Positions 1 to 6,401 of a stretch of 7,300 nucleotides of DNA are shown piece after piece. Source of the stretch: SIG480 sp045636165 (GTDB taxonomy: Bacteria; Bacillota; Clostridia; Oscillospirales; JAAYXM01); assembly GCA_045636165.1 (NCBI GenBank), contig JAZTWZ010000027.1, forward strand, positions 1 to 7,300, written 5' to 3'. The position numbers were made by a program, and so were the translations under genes. Position 1 is the stretch's first letter. Each line of letters opens with the position of its first letter. The notes beneath the pieces are model-generated. The model ran no database searches. It was not told the origin of the DNA and was given only the letters and a program-made list of their open reading frames with translations.

Positions 1-41
1 GGGAAAGGAAACAGACTCTACTTACTCTTCCTCAACGGTTT
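1..41 (-). ncRNA. 5' part of a probable T-box riboswitch leader, truncated by the window edge
   Basis: The minus-strand RNA predicted to start near position 41 contains GAGGAAGAGTAAGTAG (complement of 18-33). This closely resembles the start of T-box leaders, where a purine-rich GGAAGAGUA/AGUA segment forms the base of stem I with its kink-turn/GA motif. It starts a few bases after a strong promoter, as expected for a leader. T-box RNAs read the charging state of a tRNA and control aminoacyl-tRNA synthetase, amino-acid biosynthesis or transporter genes in Gram-positive bacteria. The specifier loop, antiterminator and terminator all lie outside the window, so neither the amino acid nor the regulated gene can be named. 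The call rests on remembered family consensus plus position. Confidence 0.6.
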
Positions 42-47
42 GGAATC

Positions 48-76
48 ATTATATCACTACCAAAAAATCGTGTCAA
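48..76 (-). promoter_or_regulatory. Consensus SigA-type promoter firing leftward
   Basis: Read on the minus strand, a perfect -35 hexamer TTGACA (71-76) is followed by exactly 17 bp and a perfect -10 hexamer TATAAT (48-53). The -10 is preceded by TG plus one base, an extended -10 element. Transcription should begin near position 41 and run off the left edge of the window. All three elements match the vegetative sigma-70/SigA consensus, so this should be a strong promoter. It is divergent from the promoter of the rightward block and drives the T-box-like leader at 1-41. Confidence 0.85.
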
Positions 77-104
77 GTATTTTTTAAATTGTCGATAAAA
101 CGCA

Positions 105-138
105 TTGTAATTTGCTTCAAAAAGTGATATGATATAAT
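105..138 (+). promoter_or_regulatory. Probable SigA-type promoter for the trhA-ddl-murI block
   Basis: TTGTAA (105-110) lies 17 bp before TATGAT (128-133), which is preceded by TG plus one base, an extended -10. A second, overlapping extended -10 with a perfect TATAAT lies at 133-138; its best -35 is TTGCTT (112-117) at a short 15-bp spacing. Either would start transcription about 20 bases before the first start codon. No other good promoter is visible before the five closely spaced genes that follow, so it probably serves all of them. Confidence 0.65.
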
Positions 139-162
139 GGATAATGTATGGAGATATGACTT

Positions 163-822
163 ATGGATAAAAGACAAAAACTCGGACTTCCGAGATATAC
201 ACTTGCAGAAGAGCTTGTCAACGCGATTTCACACGGCCTCGGTGCTGCATTCGGCATTGTTGCTCTCGTTCTCTGCGTTGTTTTTTCAGCAAAATACGGC
301 GATGCCTGGATGGTCGTGAGCAGTGCGATTTACGGCGCTTCGATGATTATACTCTACACCGTTTCGACGATTTACCACGCGCTCGGAATAAACCGTGCAA
401 AGCGCGTTTTCCAAATACTCGACCACTGCAGCATATATTTCCTCATCGCAGGTACATACACGCCGTACACCCTCGTCGCTATGCGAGGTCCTGTCGGGTT
501 TACGGTTTTCGGTATCATCTGGGCGGCTGCCGCCTGCGGAATTACCTTTAATGCGATAAGCCTCAACAAGTTCCGCGTTCTTTCGATGGTGCTCTATATC
601 TCGATGGGTTGGGCTGTCGTTTTTTCGGCGAAGACGCTTTTTGCATCAGTTCCCATCGTCGGAATATGGCTTCTTATAGGCGGCGGCGTTCTCTACACGG
701 TCGGTGCCGTTCTTTACGGGCTTGGCAAAACGAAGAAGTATATGCACTCGGCTTTTCACTTCCTCGCTCTCGGAGGAAGCATCTGCCACTTCATTTCGAT
801 TTTTGCCTATGTCATTTTATGA
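163..822 (+). CDS. trhA: Hemolysin III family membrane protein (TrhA/YqfA-like, PAQR superfamily)
   Basis: This 219-residue integral membrane protein is of standard length for the family and has about seven hydrophobic segments (roughly 28-46, 49-71, 88-107, 111-132, 139-156, 163-186 and 196-219). Family signatures are visible: EELVNAISHGLG at 16-27, S68 and H72 in STIYHAL, D87-H88 followed by GTYTP, and H195/H199 near the C-terminus. By analogy with PAQR receptors, H72, H195 and H199 (with D87) are the likely metal site. The family name comes from a Bacillus cereus hemolysis report. Bacterial members have been linked to membrane energetics and fluidity, so toxin activity should not be assumed. 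The start is set by GGAG at 150-153, nine bases before ATG. The next gene, ddl, follows after 59 bp. Family membership is clear; the physiological role is not. Confidence 0.92.
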   Translation: MDKRQKLGLPRYTLAEELVNAISHGLGAAFGIVALVLCVVFSAKYGDAWMVVSSAIYGASMIILYTVSTIYHALGINRAKRVFQILDHCSIYFLIAGTYTPYTLVAMRGPVGFTVFGIIWAAAACGITFNAISLNKFRVLSMVLYISMGWAVVFSAKTLFASVPIVGIWLLIGGGVLYTVGAVLYGLGKTKKYMHSAFHFLALGGSICHFISIFAYVIL

Positions 823-881
823 CATATCCCGTATTTCCGATACATATAAATTACAGTATTAAATAAAACGGAGTTGCTTTT

Positions 882-1931
882 ATGAACAAAACTAAACTTG
901 CTGTCCTCTTCGGCGGCGCTTCAAGCGAATATGAAATTTCCCTGCGCTCTGCCGCAAGCGTTATATCAGGTCTTGACAAATCAAAATACGATATTTCGAT
1001 TATCGGCATCTCACGCACAGGCGATTGGTATTATCTTCCCGAGGTAACTTGTGAGGAGATTGAAAAGGATCTTTGGAAAAACCTTCCTAAAAAGGAATGT
1101 TCTCTCTGCGTAAGCCGTGCGCATCGTGGTATTTATCTCCTTGATAGCGGAGAAACTATTCCTTGTGATGTAATCTTCCCCGTTATGCACGGCGAAAACG
1201 CCGAGGACGGAAGACTCCAGGGCGCGTGTGAGCTTGCAGGTATTCCGTGCGTCGGTCCGGGCTGTGCTGCGAGTGCTGTTTCTATGGACAAATCTCTCAC
1301 GAAGCTCGTCGCGGCGACAACAGGCGTCGCACAGGCAGACTGGGTTACCGTTACAAACGCCGATTTCAAAGGCGATATCATTTCAGTTATTGAAGGAAAG
1401 TTCTCATATCCCGTTTTCGTAAAGCCTGCAGGAACAGGCTCTTCCGTCGGTGCATCAAAGGCATCTGACCGCGAGGAGCTTGAAAGCGCTCTCGCAGACG
1501 CTCTCCGCTACGGTGGCAAGGCTCTCGTTGAAGAGTTTATCCCTGCGCGCGAGATTGAGACGGCAGCACTCGGAAATGACGATGTTGCAATTTCCGTCTG
1601 CGGCGAGGTTCTCTCTGCTACGGAGACCTATTCCTACGAATCAAAATATTTAAACAGCGCATCAAAGACAGTCATCCCGTCTGAAATTTCGCCCGAGCTT
1701 TCAGACGAAATCAGAACTTATGCCGAAAAGATTTACCGCGCACTTTCCTGCCGCGGACTTTCAAGGGTTGACTTCTTCGTTCATAAGGAAACCGGCAAGG
1801 TCATTTTCAACGAAATCAACACCATCCCCGGTTTTACAAGCATCAGTATGTATGCAAAGCTTTTTGAGGCATCGGGAATCGCTTTCTCCGACCTTCTTGA
1901 TAAGCTCATCTCACTTGCACTTGAGGCTTAG
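882..1931 (+). CDS. ddl: D-alanine--D-alanine ligase
   Basis: This is a 349-residue cytoplasmic ATP-grasp ligase joining two D-alanines for the end of the peptidoglycan stem peptide. The N-terminal domain has FGGASSEYEISL (10-21), with E18 matching the substrate-amine glutamate of E. coli DdlB, and HGENAEDGRLQG (103-114). The ATP-grasp part has VKPAGTGSSVG (180-190, K181 and S187), the loop ESKYLN with K255-Y256, SRVDFF (294-299, R295 and D297), and NEINTIPGFTS (310-320) with Mg2+ ligands E311 and N313. The Tyr in the KY pair is typical of D-Ala-D-Ala enzymes; D-Ala-D-Lac ligases have Phe or a VanA-like loop here, so this looks like an ordinary vancomycin-sensitive ligase. GGAG at 870-873 lies eight bases before ATG. 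The pairing with murI, 18 bp downstream, groups two D-amino-acid steps of wall synthesis. Confidence 0.97.
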   Translation: MNKTKLAVLFGGASSEYEISLRSAASVISGLDKSKYDISIIGISRTGDWYYLPEVTCEEIEKDLWKNLPKKECSLCVSRAHRGIYLLDSGETIPCDVIFPVMHGENAEDGRLQGACELAGIPCVGPGCAASAVSMDKSLTKLVAATTGVAQADWVTVTNADFKGDIISVIEGKFSYPVFVKPAGTGSSVGASKASDREELESALADALRYGGKALVEEFIPAREIETAALGNDDVAISVCGEVLSATETYSYESKYLNSASKTVIPSEISPELSDEIRTYAEKIYRALSCRGLSRVDFFVHKETGKVIFNEINTIPGFTSISMYAKLFEASGIAFSDLLDKLISLALEA

Positions 1932-1949
1932 AAAGGACAGACCGTAATT

Positions 1950-2753
1950 ATGGATAAGAGACCTATCGGCGTTTTCGATTCGGGACTTGGCGGTCTTACT
2001 GCGGTTTCGGAAATCATGCGTCTGCTCCCCGGCGAAAACCTTGTCTATTTCGGTGATACTGCGCGAGTTCCTTACGGAACCCGTTCTGAAGATACCATCC
2101 TCCGCTACGCAAAAGAGGATGTTGACTTTCTTCGCTCATTTGATATAAAGGCAATCGTTATGGCGTGCGGAACGGTAAGCTCGGTTGCTCTTCCCGTGAT
2201 AGAAAACGATTACGATATTCCGCTTTTCGGGGTTGTCAAGCCTGCGGCTGAGGCGGCAGTTTCTGCGACAAAAAACAAGAAAATCGGCATTATCGGAACT
2301 GCTGCAACTGTAAAGAGCCGTTCCTACGAGCGCGAGATTTTAAAGTATCTCCCCGATGCGGAGCTTTATTCAAACCCCTGCCCGTTGTTTGTGCCGCTTG
2401 TTGAAAACGGCAGGACTTCACCCGATGACATCGTCGTTACTACCATGGTTTCGGAATACCTTTCCCCACTCAAGGAAAAAGGCGTTGATACACTTATAAT
2501 GGGCTGTACCCACTACCCCATAATCGAAAAGGCGATTTCTCGCTTTATGGGTGACGCGGTCTCCCTCATAAACCCCGGACTTGAAGCTGCAAAGCTTCTC
2601 AAAAACAACGATTCCGTCAGAAAGAACTTCTCCCCTCAGGGAGATGCAAAGTTCTTCGTTTCTGACGATGCAGAAGGCTTTGACGCCCTCGCCTCGCTCT
2701 TTCTCGGCAAGGCGATTGGCGGCGAGGTTCGGAAAGTTCAGGTTGGAAAATAA
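1950..2753 (+). CDS. murI: Glutamate racemase
   Basis: This is a 267-residue cofactor-independent racemase converting L- to D-glutamate, which MurD adds to UDP-MurNAc-L-Ala. It has the two-domain Asp/Glu racemase pattern: GVFDSGLGGLT (7-17) with D10-S11, YFGDTARVPYG (33-43) with D36, the first catalytic Cys C73 in MACGTVSS, and the second, C186, in GCTHYP with H188. Length is normal. One oddity is that the usual ACNTA/ACNTS motif reads ACGTVS, so the Asn that normally contacts the substrate is Gly74. Both cysteines remain and the fold signatures are intact, so activity is expected. AAGGA (1933-1937) lies 12 bases before ATG, rather far. Its stop codon overlaps the ribosome binding site of the next gene, which suggests translational coupling. 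Confidence 0.96.
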   Translation: MDKRPIGVFDSGLGGLTAVSEIMRLLPGENLVYFGDTARVPYGTRSEDTILRYAKEDVDFLRSFDIKAIVMACGTVSSVALPVIENDYDIPLFGVVKPAAEAAVSATKNKKIGIIGTAATVKSRSYEREILKYLPDAELYSNPCPLFVPLVENGRTSPDDIVVTTMVSEYLSPLKEKGVDTLIMGCTHYPIIEKAISRFMGDAVSLINPGLEAAKLLKNNDSVRKNFSPQGDAKFFVSDDAEGFDALASLFLGKAIGGEVRKVQVGK

Positions 2754-2757
2754 GGAG
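2752..2757 (+). promoter_or_regulatory. Ribosome binding site overlapping the murI stop codon
   Basis: AAGGAG shares two bases with the murI TAA (2751-2753) and lies six bases before the ATG at 2764. It fixes the start of the DUF1934 gene, excluding a longer in-frame extension into murI, and indicates coupled translation. Confidence 0.85.
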
Positions 2758-2763
2758 CAGAAA

Positions 2764-3198
2764 ATGAAAAAGGATGTTATTATAACGATAAAAGGTCTTC
2801 AGACCTTTGAGGATGCGGATAACGATAGCGTTGAGCTTGTTACAAGCGGACGCTTCTACGAAAAAAACGGAAATTACTATATTTCATATAAAGAAAGCGA
2901 GCTCACGGGACTCGGAAATACCACAACTACCGTCAAGGTAGAGAAAAACAAGGTTACCGTTATGCGATTCGGAGACCTTGAAACCCACATGATTTTCGAG
3001 GAGGGCAAAAAGCACATCTCCTATTACGATATGGGCTTTGGCGCTCTCACAGTGGGAATAAGCACAAAAAGCATCAACAAATCTCTCTCCGACCTCGGAG
3101 GGCAGATGAAAATAGACTACGCTATGGAAATCAATAACGCCGTAGCAGGAGAAAGTGCTCTCTGCATGAACATCCGTACAGCAGAGGCATCAAACTAA
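2764..3198 (+). CDS. DUF1934 family protein (YwiB-like)
   Basis: This is a 144-residue protein with no signal peptide or membrane segment. It has the alternating short beta-strand pattern of the DUF1934/YwiB family, thought to form a calycin-like beta-barrel. Visible family features are YYISYKESELTGLGNTTTTV (about 38-57), a strand with VMRFGD (66-71), YYDMGFGALTVGISTKSI (about 87-104), and a closing segment with KIDYAMEINN. The function of the family is not established; barrels of this type often bind small ligands. It lies 10 bp after murI and 16 bp before the secreted protease gene. DUF1934 genes are, as I recall, often found beside murI in Clostridia, hinting at an envelope-related role. 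The open frame continues upstream inside murI to 2581, but the ribosome binding site at 2752-2757 and the family's usual length support the start at 2764. Confidence 0.88.
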   Translation: MKKDVIITIKGLQTFEDADNDSVELVTSGRFYEKNGNYYISYKESELTGLGNTTTTVKVEKNKVTVMRFGDLETHMIFEEGKKHISYYDMGFGALTVGISTKSINKSLSDLGGQMKIDYAMEINNAVAGESALCMNIRTAEASN

Positions 3199-3214
3199 AA
3201 ACGGAGGATAAAAA

Positions 3215-4711
3215 ATGAAAAAGTCTCTCTTAAGAAAAATCGCTCTCGTTCTCGTTCTTTGCTTCTCCCTTTCGGTTCTCGCCTTTGCAGCAGACGAAAT
3301 CGATTTCGGAAAGAAGTTTGACGAGGCACTCAGTATCTATACCTCGATGACACTTTTTGCAGAAAAGGAAATAGACTACATACGCGAAGCCCTCATCGAG
3401 AGCTTTGAAGCAGACCCCGATTTCTTCTATGAATTCATGAACAGAATTTATGAGAAGAACGATCGCTATTCTCACTATATGGCTCCGCAGAAATACGAAG
3501 CATCTTACGGAAATACAAACACAATGGTCGGAATCGGCGTTACAATCTCGATGTCCGAAGATTCAGAATATCTCACCGTTCAGAGCGTAACCTCAAAGGG
3601 GCCTGCAGCAAACGCCGGTATCCTTCCGGGAGACAAGCTCATTTCCGCTGACGGCATCTCTCTCCGCGGTTTTGCCCCGGTTGAAGCAAGCATGGCTATC
3701 CGCGGACCGGAGGGAACTTATGTTGAAATCAAAGTTCTCCGCGAAGCAGAAACCATTACCTTCAAGGTTCAGAGATCCACACTTTCCCTTTCCGATGTAA
3801 ACGCATCAATTATTGACGATAAAATCGGATATCTTGAGCTCAAGCAGTTTGACGGTCTCCGCACCTTTGTCGATTTTATCGAAGCTTACAAAGATTTCAG
3901 AGATGCGGAAGTAAACACCATTATCCTAGACCTCCGCAACAACCGTGGCGGTTCGATGGACTGCTTCATCAACATCATGGACAACATTGTCCCGAAAAAG
4001 GATGTTCCGTATCTTATGACCTGGCAGGCACAGCCGATGAAGATTAATGTCTTCGAGACTGAAGGCTACGGCTTTGAAATCAACAAATTTGTCATCCTCA
4101 TAAACGAATACACCGCTTCTGCTGCAGAGCTTCTCGCAGGAAGTCTTCAGGACCTCGGCTACGGCGTTGTTGTCGGAAAGACTTCAGTCGGAAAGGGTAT
4201 GGGTCAGAGACATATACAGACAAGTACAGGCGATGAAGCTGTTGTCACCGTTATTGACCTCAAGCTCCCCGTAAGCGGAAGTTACGACGGAATCGGTATC
4301 AAGCCCGACTTCGATGTCGATCTTAAATATACTCCCTACAAGCTTCCGTATATGACACGCATCGTTCCCAAAACTAATGTAAGCAAGATAAAGACTGCAA
4401 ATGTCAAGGCTCTTGAGGAAAGACTTTCGCTTCTCGGTTATTTCTACGGAACCCCTGACAGCAACTGGGATGAGAAAACCGTCTTTGCACTCAATATGTT
4501 CTGCCGTGATATGAATCTTCCGAAGGTTACCTCAATGTGCTCCTGGGAGCTTCTTGAGGAGGTTGATGAGCAGACAAAGGCTCTCGAGCAGAAATTCCTC
4601 GTCGAGGATACTCAGCTCGACCGCGCGATAAAGCTTGCAAGAGAATATGCCGCAAGCGACAAAAAAGCTGAGTGTGTCGATATAGATTTGATTGATTTCA
4701 TAAGAAATTAA
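3215..4711 (+). CDS. Secreted C-terminal processing protease (S41 family) with PDZ and PG-binding-like domains
   Basis: This is a 498-residue exported serine protease of the CtpA/CtpB type. The N-terminus has a lysine-rich start, a hydrophobic core (9-24) and an AFA-A site, with likely signal peptidase I cleavage after about residue 25. A helical N-terminal region is followed by a PDZ domain (about 105-187, with AGILPGDKLISADG at 134-147) that should recognise substrate C-termini. The S41 core includes GYLELKQF (205-212), ILDLRNNRGGS (237-247), catalytic S302 in NEYTASAAE, K327 in VGKG and Q331, an intact Ser-Lys-Gln triad. Residues about 397-450 resemble a degenerate PG_binding_1 domain (GYFYGTPDSNWDEKTVFALN at 408-427), as in many Clostridia and Bacillus CTPs. 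It probably cleaves wall-associated or membrane proteins outside the cell; the substrate is unknown. GGAGG (3203-3207) lies seven bases before ATG. It is the last gene of block 1. Confidence 0.93.
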   Translation: MKKSLLRKIALVLVLCFSLSVLAFAADEIDFGKKFDEALSIYTSMTLFAEKEIDYIREALIESFEADPDFFYEFMNRIYEKNDRYSHYMAPQKYEASYGNTNTMVGIGVTISMSEDSEYLTVQSVTSKGPAANAGILPGDKLISADGISLRGFAPVEASMAIRGPEGTYVEIKVLREAETITFKVQRSTLSLSDVNASIIDDKIGYLELKQFDGLRTFVDFIEAYKDFRDAEVNTIILDLRNNRGGSMDCFINIMDNIVPKKDVPYLMTWQAQPMKINVFETEGYGFEINKFVILINEYTASAAELLAGSLQDLGYGVVVGKTSVGKGMGQRHIQTSTGDEAVVTVIDLKLPVSGSYDGIGIKPDFDVDLKYTPYKLPYMTRIVPKTNVSKIKTANVKALEERLSLLGYFYGTPDSNWDEKTVFALNMFCRDMNLPKVTSMCSWELLEEVDEQTKALEQKFLVEDTQLDRAIKLAREYAASDKKAECVDIDLIDFIRN

Positions 4712-4731
4712 AATTTTTTGGGCAAAAACAC

Positions 4732-4760
4732 TTGCAAAACGCGTATATATATGTTATACT
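4732..4760 (+). promoter_or_regulatory. SigA-type extended -10 promoter for the rimP-nusA-infB operon
   Basis: TTGCAA (4732-4737) lies exactly 17 bp before TATACT (4755-4760), which is preceded by TG plus one base (4752-4754), an extended -10. Transcription should begin near 4767 and give a 5' leader of about 70 bases that contains the hairpin at 4786-4813. This separates the translation-factor operon from the wall genes upstream, although no intrinsic terminator is visible between them, so some read-through is likely. Confidence 0.8.
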
Positions 4761-4785
4761 TTGGCATATAGTAAGAAAGTAGGTT

Positions 4786-4813
4786 CGAGAGTGGGCGTGA
4801 TCGTCCACTCTCG
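4786..4813 (+). promoter_or_regulatory. rimP leader hairpin (inverted repeat in the 5' UTR)
   Basis: The arms CGAGAGTGGGCG (4786-4797) and CGTCCACTCTCG (4802-4813) form a 12-bp stem with one G-U pair (4795/4804) and a four-base TGAT loop (4798-4801). The stem begins about 20 bases after the predicted transcription start and ends 10 bases before the rimP ribosome binding site. It has no adjacent T-run, so it is not a standard intrinsic terminator. I recall similar GAGTGGG/CCCACTC hairpins before rimP (ylxS) in other Firmicutes, which suggests a conserved leader element. A role in mRNA stability, binding of an operon product, or control of initiation is inference. Confidence 0.8.
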
Positions 4814-4823
4814 TATTACTTGT

Positions 4824-4829
4824 AAGGGG
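4824..4829 (+). promoter_or_regulatory. Ribosome binding site that fixes the TTG start of rimP
   Basis: AAGGGG lies seven bases before the TTG at 4837. No in-frame ATG or GTG lies nearby, and the protein from TTG begins exactly like other RimP proteins. A run of seven T (4832-4838) sits between the site and the start and supplies the first two bases of the start codon. Confidence 0.85.
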
Positions 4830-4836
4830 TGTTTTT

Positions 4837-5292
4837 TTGAATAAGATTACAGAAACAGTTATGGCTCTTGCCACTCCCGTTGCCGAAAAGTTCGGTCTTG
4901 AGATATGGGATGTCGAGTTTGTAAAGGAAGGCGGCGAGCACTATCTCCGCGTTTATATCGACAGCGAAAAGGGAGTTACAATTAACGATTGCGAAAACTT
5001 CTCACGCGCGTTTGACAAGATTCTCGACGAGGCTGACCCGATTGACACTTCATACATCTTCGAGGTTTCGAGCGCAGGGCTTGAGCGACGCCTCTACCGC
5101 CCGAGCGACTTTGAAAAGTATATGGGAAGCGCAGTTACGCTCAAAACCTTTTCTCCGAAAAACGGAAAGAAGGAATTTGCCGGAAACCTCTCCGCATACG
5201 ATAACGGAAGCGTTACGCTGGGTATCGACGGAGAAGAAGTTTTCTTTGAAAAGAAAGAAATCGCATCTGTAAGATTGCGTGTTGAATTTTAA
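4837..5292 (+). CDS. rimP: Ribosome maturation factor RimP
   Basis: This 151-residue protein is of standard length. RimP binds the free 30S subunit and helps late 30S assembly. The N-terminal alpha/beta domain (about 1-80) shows LEIWDVEFVKEGG (21-33) and LRVYIDSEKGVTINDCENFS (37-56). The interdomain signature VSSAGLERRLYRPSDFEKYM lies at about 77-96, and a small SH3-like C-terminal domain carries the rest. The start is TTG, supported by AAGGGG seven bases upstream. It is the first gene of the operon and nusA begins 28 bp after its stop. In E. coli the equivalent metY-rimP-nusA-infB operon is known to be autoregulated by NusA; whether that holds here cannot be seen. Confidence 0.97.
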   Translation: MNKITETVMALATPVAEKFGLEIWDVEFVKEGGEHYLRVYIDSEKGVTINDCENFSRAFDKILDEADPIDTSYIFEVSSAGLERRLYRPSDFEKYMGSAVTLKTFSPKNGKKEFAGNLSAYDNGSVTLGIDGEEVFFEKKEIASVRLRVEF

Positions 5293-5320
5293 ATAACATA
5301 TTAAAGGGGACGATTGAAAA

Positions 5321-6376
5321 ATGAACGCAGAATTTTTTGCCGCCATCGCACAGCTGGAGGCTGAGAAAGGAATTCCTCAGGACTATATGCTTGAGAGAGT
5401 TTCCCAGGCACTGCTTGCAGCCTACAAGCGCGACAACGCCGGCAATACAGACAATGTTTTCGTAGAGCCTGATTGCGAGAAAAAGGAAATCCGCATGTTT
5501 GTCAAGAAGACAGTTGTTGAGGCTGTCGAAAACCCGGCAGAGGAGATTGCTCTCGACGATGCAAAGAAGTACTCCAAAAAAGCAGGAATCGGCGATATAG
5601 TAAATGTCAAGATTGAAACCCGTGACTTCGGCAGAATCGCTGCACAGACTGCAAAGCAGGTTATTATCCAGGGCATCCGCGAAGCGGAGAGAGGCGTTGT
5701 TTTCCGTGAGTTCACCTCCAAGGAGCACGAGCTTCTCACAGCTCTCGTCACAAGAACAGACCCGAGAAACGGCGGTGCCTCAATCGAAATCACCGGCGCT
5801 AAGGAAAAAACTGAAATTTACCTCGGCGCTAAGGAACAGATTCCGGGCGAAGTTCTCCGCGAGGGCGACCGCGTAAAGATTTATGTTGTCGAAGTCAAGC
5901 GCTCCGACCGTGGTCCGCAGATTATCGTTTCAAGAACTCATCCGGGTCTTGTACGCCGTCTCTTTGAGATTGAAGTTCCTGAAATTCACGACGGTACAGT
6001 CGAGATTCGCAGCATCTCAAGAGAAGCAGGTTCTAGAACAAAAATCGCAGTTTCTACAAACGACCAGAATGTCGATCCGATCGGTGCATGCGTCGGTCCG
6101 CACGGTAGCCGTGTTGCTGCTGTCTGCGACGAAATCTGCGGAGAAAAGATTGATATCGTAAAGTATTCTGACGATATTGCAGAGTTTGTCGCAGCTGCTC
6201 TTGCTCCAGCAAATGTTATCTCTGTTGAGGCTGACGAGGAGGCAAACTCCTGCCGCGTTATCGTAAACGATGACCAGCTCTCTCTTGCTATCGGCAAGGA
6301 CGGTCAGAATGCCCGTCTTGCAGCAAAGCTTACGGGATATAAGATTGACATTAAGCCGGCAAGCAGCGCAAACTAA
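5321..6376 (+). CDS. nusA: Transcription termination/antitermination protein NusA
   Basis: This 351-residue protein binds RNA polymerase and nascent RNA and controls pausing, intrinsic termination and antitermination. Domains run in order: the RNAP-binding N-terminal domain (about 1-125, with a helix ending in LLAAYKR), S1 (about 133-205, ending QIIVSRTHP), KH1 (about 210-285) with VDPIGACVGPHGSRV (251-265), and KH2 (about 286-345) with LSLAIGKDGQNARLAAKLTG (320-339). The GxxG loops are G259-PH-G262 and G325-KD-G328. The protein ends just after KH2 without the acidic AR repeats of E. coli NusA, normal for Gram-positive versions. AAAGGGGA (5303-5310) lies ten bases before ATG. YlxR follows 25 bp after the stop. 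Confidence 0.98.
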   Translation: MNAEFFAAIAQLEAEKGIPQDYMLERVSQALLAAYKRDNAGNTDNVFVEPDCEKKEIRMFVKKTVVEAVENPAEEIALDDAKKYSKKAGIGDIVNVKIETRDFGRIAAQTAKQVIIQGIREAERGVVFREFTSKEHELLTALVTRTDPRNGGASIEITGAKEKTEIYLGAKEQIPGEVLREGDRVKIYVVEVKRSDRGPQIIVSRTHPGLVRRLFEIEVPEIHDGTVEIRSISREAGSRTKIAVSTNDQNVDPIGACVGPHGSRVAAVCDEICGEKIDIVKYSDDIAEFVAAALAPANVISVEADEEANSCRVIVNDDQLSLAIGKDGQNARLAAKLTGYKIDIKPASSAN

Positions 6377-6401
6377 ACTTCAGAGGACGGTGTCACGGAA
6401 G

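Noticed and set aside
62..85. A/T inverted repeat AAAAAAT / ATTTTTT as a terminator or operator
   Set aside because: The stem is only seven A-T pairs with a ten-base loop around a -35 box; it is best explained by AT-rich promoter DNA.
163..822. True hemolysin/virulence factor
   Set aside because: The family name is historical; the protein is a widespread seven-helix membrane protein, and nothing nearby suggests a toxin system.
882..1931. Van-type D-Ala-D-Lac or D-Ala-D-Ser ligase (vancomycin resistance)
   Set aside because: The active-site loop has the K-Y pair (K255-Y256) typical of ordinary D-Ala-D-Ala ligases, and no vanH/vanX-like neighbours are present.
2581..2763. Longer N-terminus for the DUF1934 gene inside murI
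   Set aside because: The extra 61 residues are the out-of-frame shadow of murI; the ribosome binding site at 2752-2757 and family length point to 2764.
3215..3292. Lipoprotein signal (lipobox) at C16 of the protease
   Set aside because: The residue before the cysteine is Leu and the motif is inside the hydrophobic core; AFA-A fits signal peptidase I better.
4712..4740. Intrinsic terminator after the protease gene
   Set aside because: There is a run of six T (4714-4719), but no GC-rich stem precedes it.
4786..4838. rimP leader hairpin plus T-run as an intrinsic terminator/attenuator
   Set aside because: The T-run starts 18 bases after the stem, too far for a standard terminator; kept as a leader hairpin instead.
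5213..5728. 171-codon open frame on the minus strand across rimP and nusA
   Set aside because: It lies opposite two unmistakable genes, has a Cys/Leu-rich composition typical of antisense frames, and no family resemblance.
6270..6401. Longer N-terminus for YlxR inside nusA
   Set aside because: The extension is a shadow of the nusA KH2 region, and the YlxR signature begins just after 6402.
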